Positions 63,088-64,000 of a stretch of 64,000 bases of DNA are shown here, piece by piece. Each line of letters opens with the position of its first letter. The first letter of the stretch is position 1. Location: contig NZ_JPIM01000004.1 of assembly GCF_000735195.1 (NCBI RefSeq), positions 1 to 64,000 of the forward strand, read 5' to 3'. The notes under the pieces are model-generated. The model saw only the letters and a list, made by a program, of their open reading frames with translations. It ran no database searches and was not told the DNA's origin. The position numbers and the translations under genes were made by a program. Origin of the DNA: Chloroflexus sp. MS-G (GTDB lineage: Bacteria; Chloroflexota; Chloroflexia; Chloroflexales; Chloroflexaceae).

Positions 63088-64000
63088 TTACCTGGGAAAA
63101 TCGCTTTGTATTGCTTCGGCGCAACGTTCGCCACTGAGCATCGCAGCGTTGATGCTACTCGCTTCGGTCAATTCACCGGCTAGGTAGAGACCACGTCGGG
63201 TTGTGCGGTTAGCGGGCAGTGTCTGATGCAAACCGGGAGGTTGAGGGAATTGAGCGAACGGAATGCGATCGACACGTAGTATGCGAGCATTTGCCAGCGC
63301 CGTCGTTGCTGCGCGGTCGTTGACGAACATGCGGTTCAGGTCCACCATTGTGCGGGCAATGACGGTACTGTCATCACTTTGGGGAACCCCGAGAATCGCC
63401 GCTGCATACAGGTGCCAGCCTTCTGGCGCATATCCTGGGGCAACTGCGCTTAAGGGGGCAAGTGTGTTGACAAAGGCATTTTGGTCAGCGTTCAGGAGGA
63501 GTTTTTTACCTCGATACAGTGGGGTACGAGTAGCCAACCAGACGCACGATGAACCGAGCTGACCGGTCGGCACCGGCAGTTGGCTCAGACGGGCCGTCTC
63601 AGGAGCAGGTGTCGCTAGTACTACCGCATCGGCTAATCGTTCACTCCCATCGTCCAGACGGACACCGATCACCGTGTCGGCATTGTGCAGCAGCGCAACG
63701 GCCCGTGTCCTAAGACGCACTCTCCCGGCTGTCAGTAGCTCGCTGCCTAATTGCTCGGCGATGGCGCCCATCCCACGATTTGGGACAACCGTTGCACCAT
63801 CACTCATCATCTTGAAATTGAAGCGGAAGCACTTGGCACTGGTTTGTAACGAGCGGTCAAGGAAAATGCCACCAAAGAAAGGACGGAAAAAGCGATCAAT
63901 CATCTGATCACTGAAGCCGAGTGCCCGCAATTCATCACTGGTGGTGCGGTCAGGACCGGCCAGTAGTTCATCTATCGTCTGGCGCCGCATGCGCAGCGAT
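63088..64000 (-). CDS. FAD-dependent amine-oxidase/phytoene-desaturase-like protein, partial
   Basis: The 3' 304 codons of a gene cut by the window's right edge; no N-terminal GxGxxG FAD motif is present and the frame stays open to 64000. The visible part has the FAD-fold C-terminal motif GLYLAGELTEASSINAAMLSG. FMMSDGATVVPNRGMGAIAEQL is like the middle of protoporphyrinogen-oxidase/CrtI relatives (shown only in part). Similar proteins lie near carotenoid genes; substrate unknown. In-frame ATG at 63990 is not credible as the true start. Confidence 0.75.
   Translation of the reverse strand, partial: SLRMRRQTIDELLAGPDRTTSDELRALGFSDQMIDRFFRPFFGGIFLDRSLQTSAKCFRFNFKMMSDGATVVPNRGMGAIAEQLGSELLTAGRVRLRTRAVALLHNADTVIGVRLDDGSERLADAVVLATPAPETARLSQLPVPTGQLGSSCVWLATRTPLYRGKKLLLNADQNAFVNTLAPLSAVAPGYAPEGWHLYAAAILGVPQSDDSTVIARTMVDLNRMFVNDRAATTALANARILRVDRIPFAQFPQPPGLHQTLPANRTTRRGLYLAGELTEASSINAAMLSGERCAEAIQSDFPR

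Overview
The window is chromosomal DNA from a filamentous anoxygenic phototroph, almost certainly a Chloroflexus species. The best evidence is a puf cluster at 16808-20963. It encodes 53- and 57-residue light-harvesting polypeptides of the B808-866 type, a four-heme PufC cytochrome, bacteriochlorophyll synthase and geranylgeranyl reductase. As I recall the C. aurantiacus sequences, the beta chain matches and the alpha chain differs at a few positions, so a sister species is possible; this is from memory and was not compared. The Chlor_Arch_YYY membrane proteins, the NifJ/KorAB oxidoreductases and an MglA/roadblock cassette suit a gliding Chloroflexus.

Layout. 1-595 holds no gene and some G-rich repeats. 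596-12625 (minus) carries a CrtO/CrtI-like FAD oxidoreductase, two huge YYY/DUF2298 membrane proteins (820 and 2500 residues, ATGA-coupled) and a small thioredoxin-like [2Fe-2S] protein. A repeat-rich gap with a 63-bp tandem repeat follows. 13161-15787 (minus) is korAB, with a clear promoter and terminator. A 1-kb non-coding stretch separates korAB from the divergent pufBAC-bchG-bchP cluster. Convergent to that is nifJ with a dihydroorotate-dehydrogenase-like partner (minus, 21030-25669).

25913-35740 (plus) begins with a DUF2064 protein. Then comes the CIRCE-controlled hrcA-grpE-dnaK-dnaJ heat-shock cluster, rlmB, a tiny membrane protein, a GNAT acetyltransferase, gdhA, a lone receiver domain and a HAD hydrolase. 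35841-41004 (minus) carries an SDR, an 85-residue unknown, trxB, a DUF58 protein and a GAF/PAS histidine kinase. Divergent from the kinase is a plus-strand cassette at 41448-44238: HTH protein, two roadblock/LC7 proteins, an MglA-like GTPase and a DUF4388 protein. It is followed by purH, hisIE and a REC-GAF-PAS histidine kinase.

48540-51070 (minus) is the translation/secretion operon ffh-rpsP-khpA-rimM. 51409-56697 (plus) carries a PAS-STAS (RsbR-like) sensor, a degenerate PP2C/membrane/beta-propeller protein with a possibly leaderless transcript, and a coupled lipoprotein. The rest is on the minus strand: recQ, an alpha/beta hydrolase, pnp, rpsO and the 3' part of another FAD oxidoreductase cut by the window edge. 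rpsO and pnp are separated by a classic terminator and a long leader hairpin.

Functionally the window mixes photosynthesis and central redox carbon metabolism (puf, bch, kor, nifJ, gdhA) with protein homeostasis, RNA metabolism and several signalling genes. The least understood parts are the YYY membrane proteins, the roadblock/MglA/DUF4388 cassette, the PP2C-propeller-lipoprotein pair and several families of intergenic hairpins. No tRNA, rRNA, CRISPR array, transposase or phage gene was recognised.
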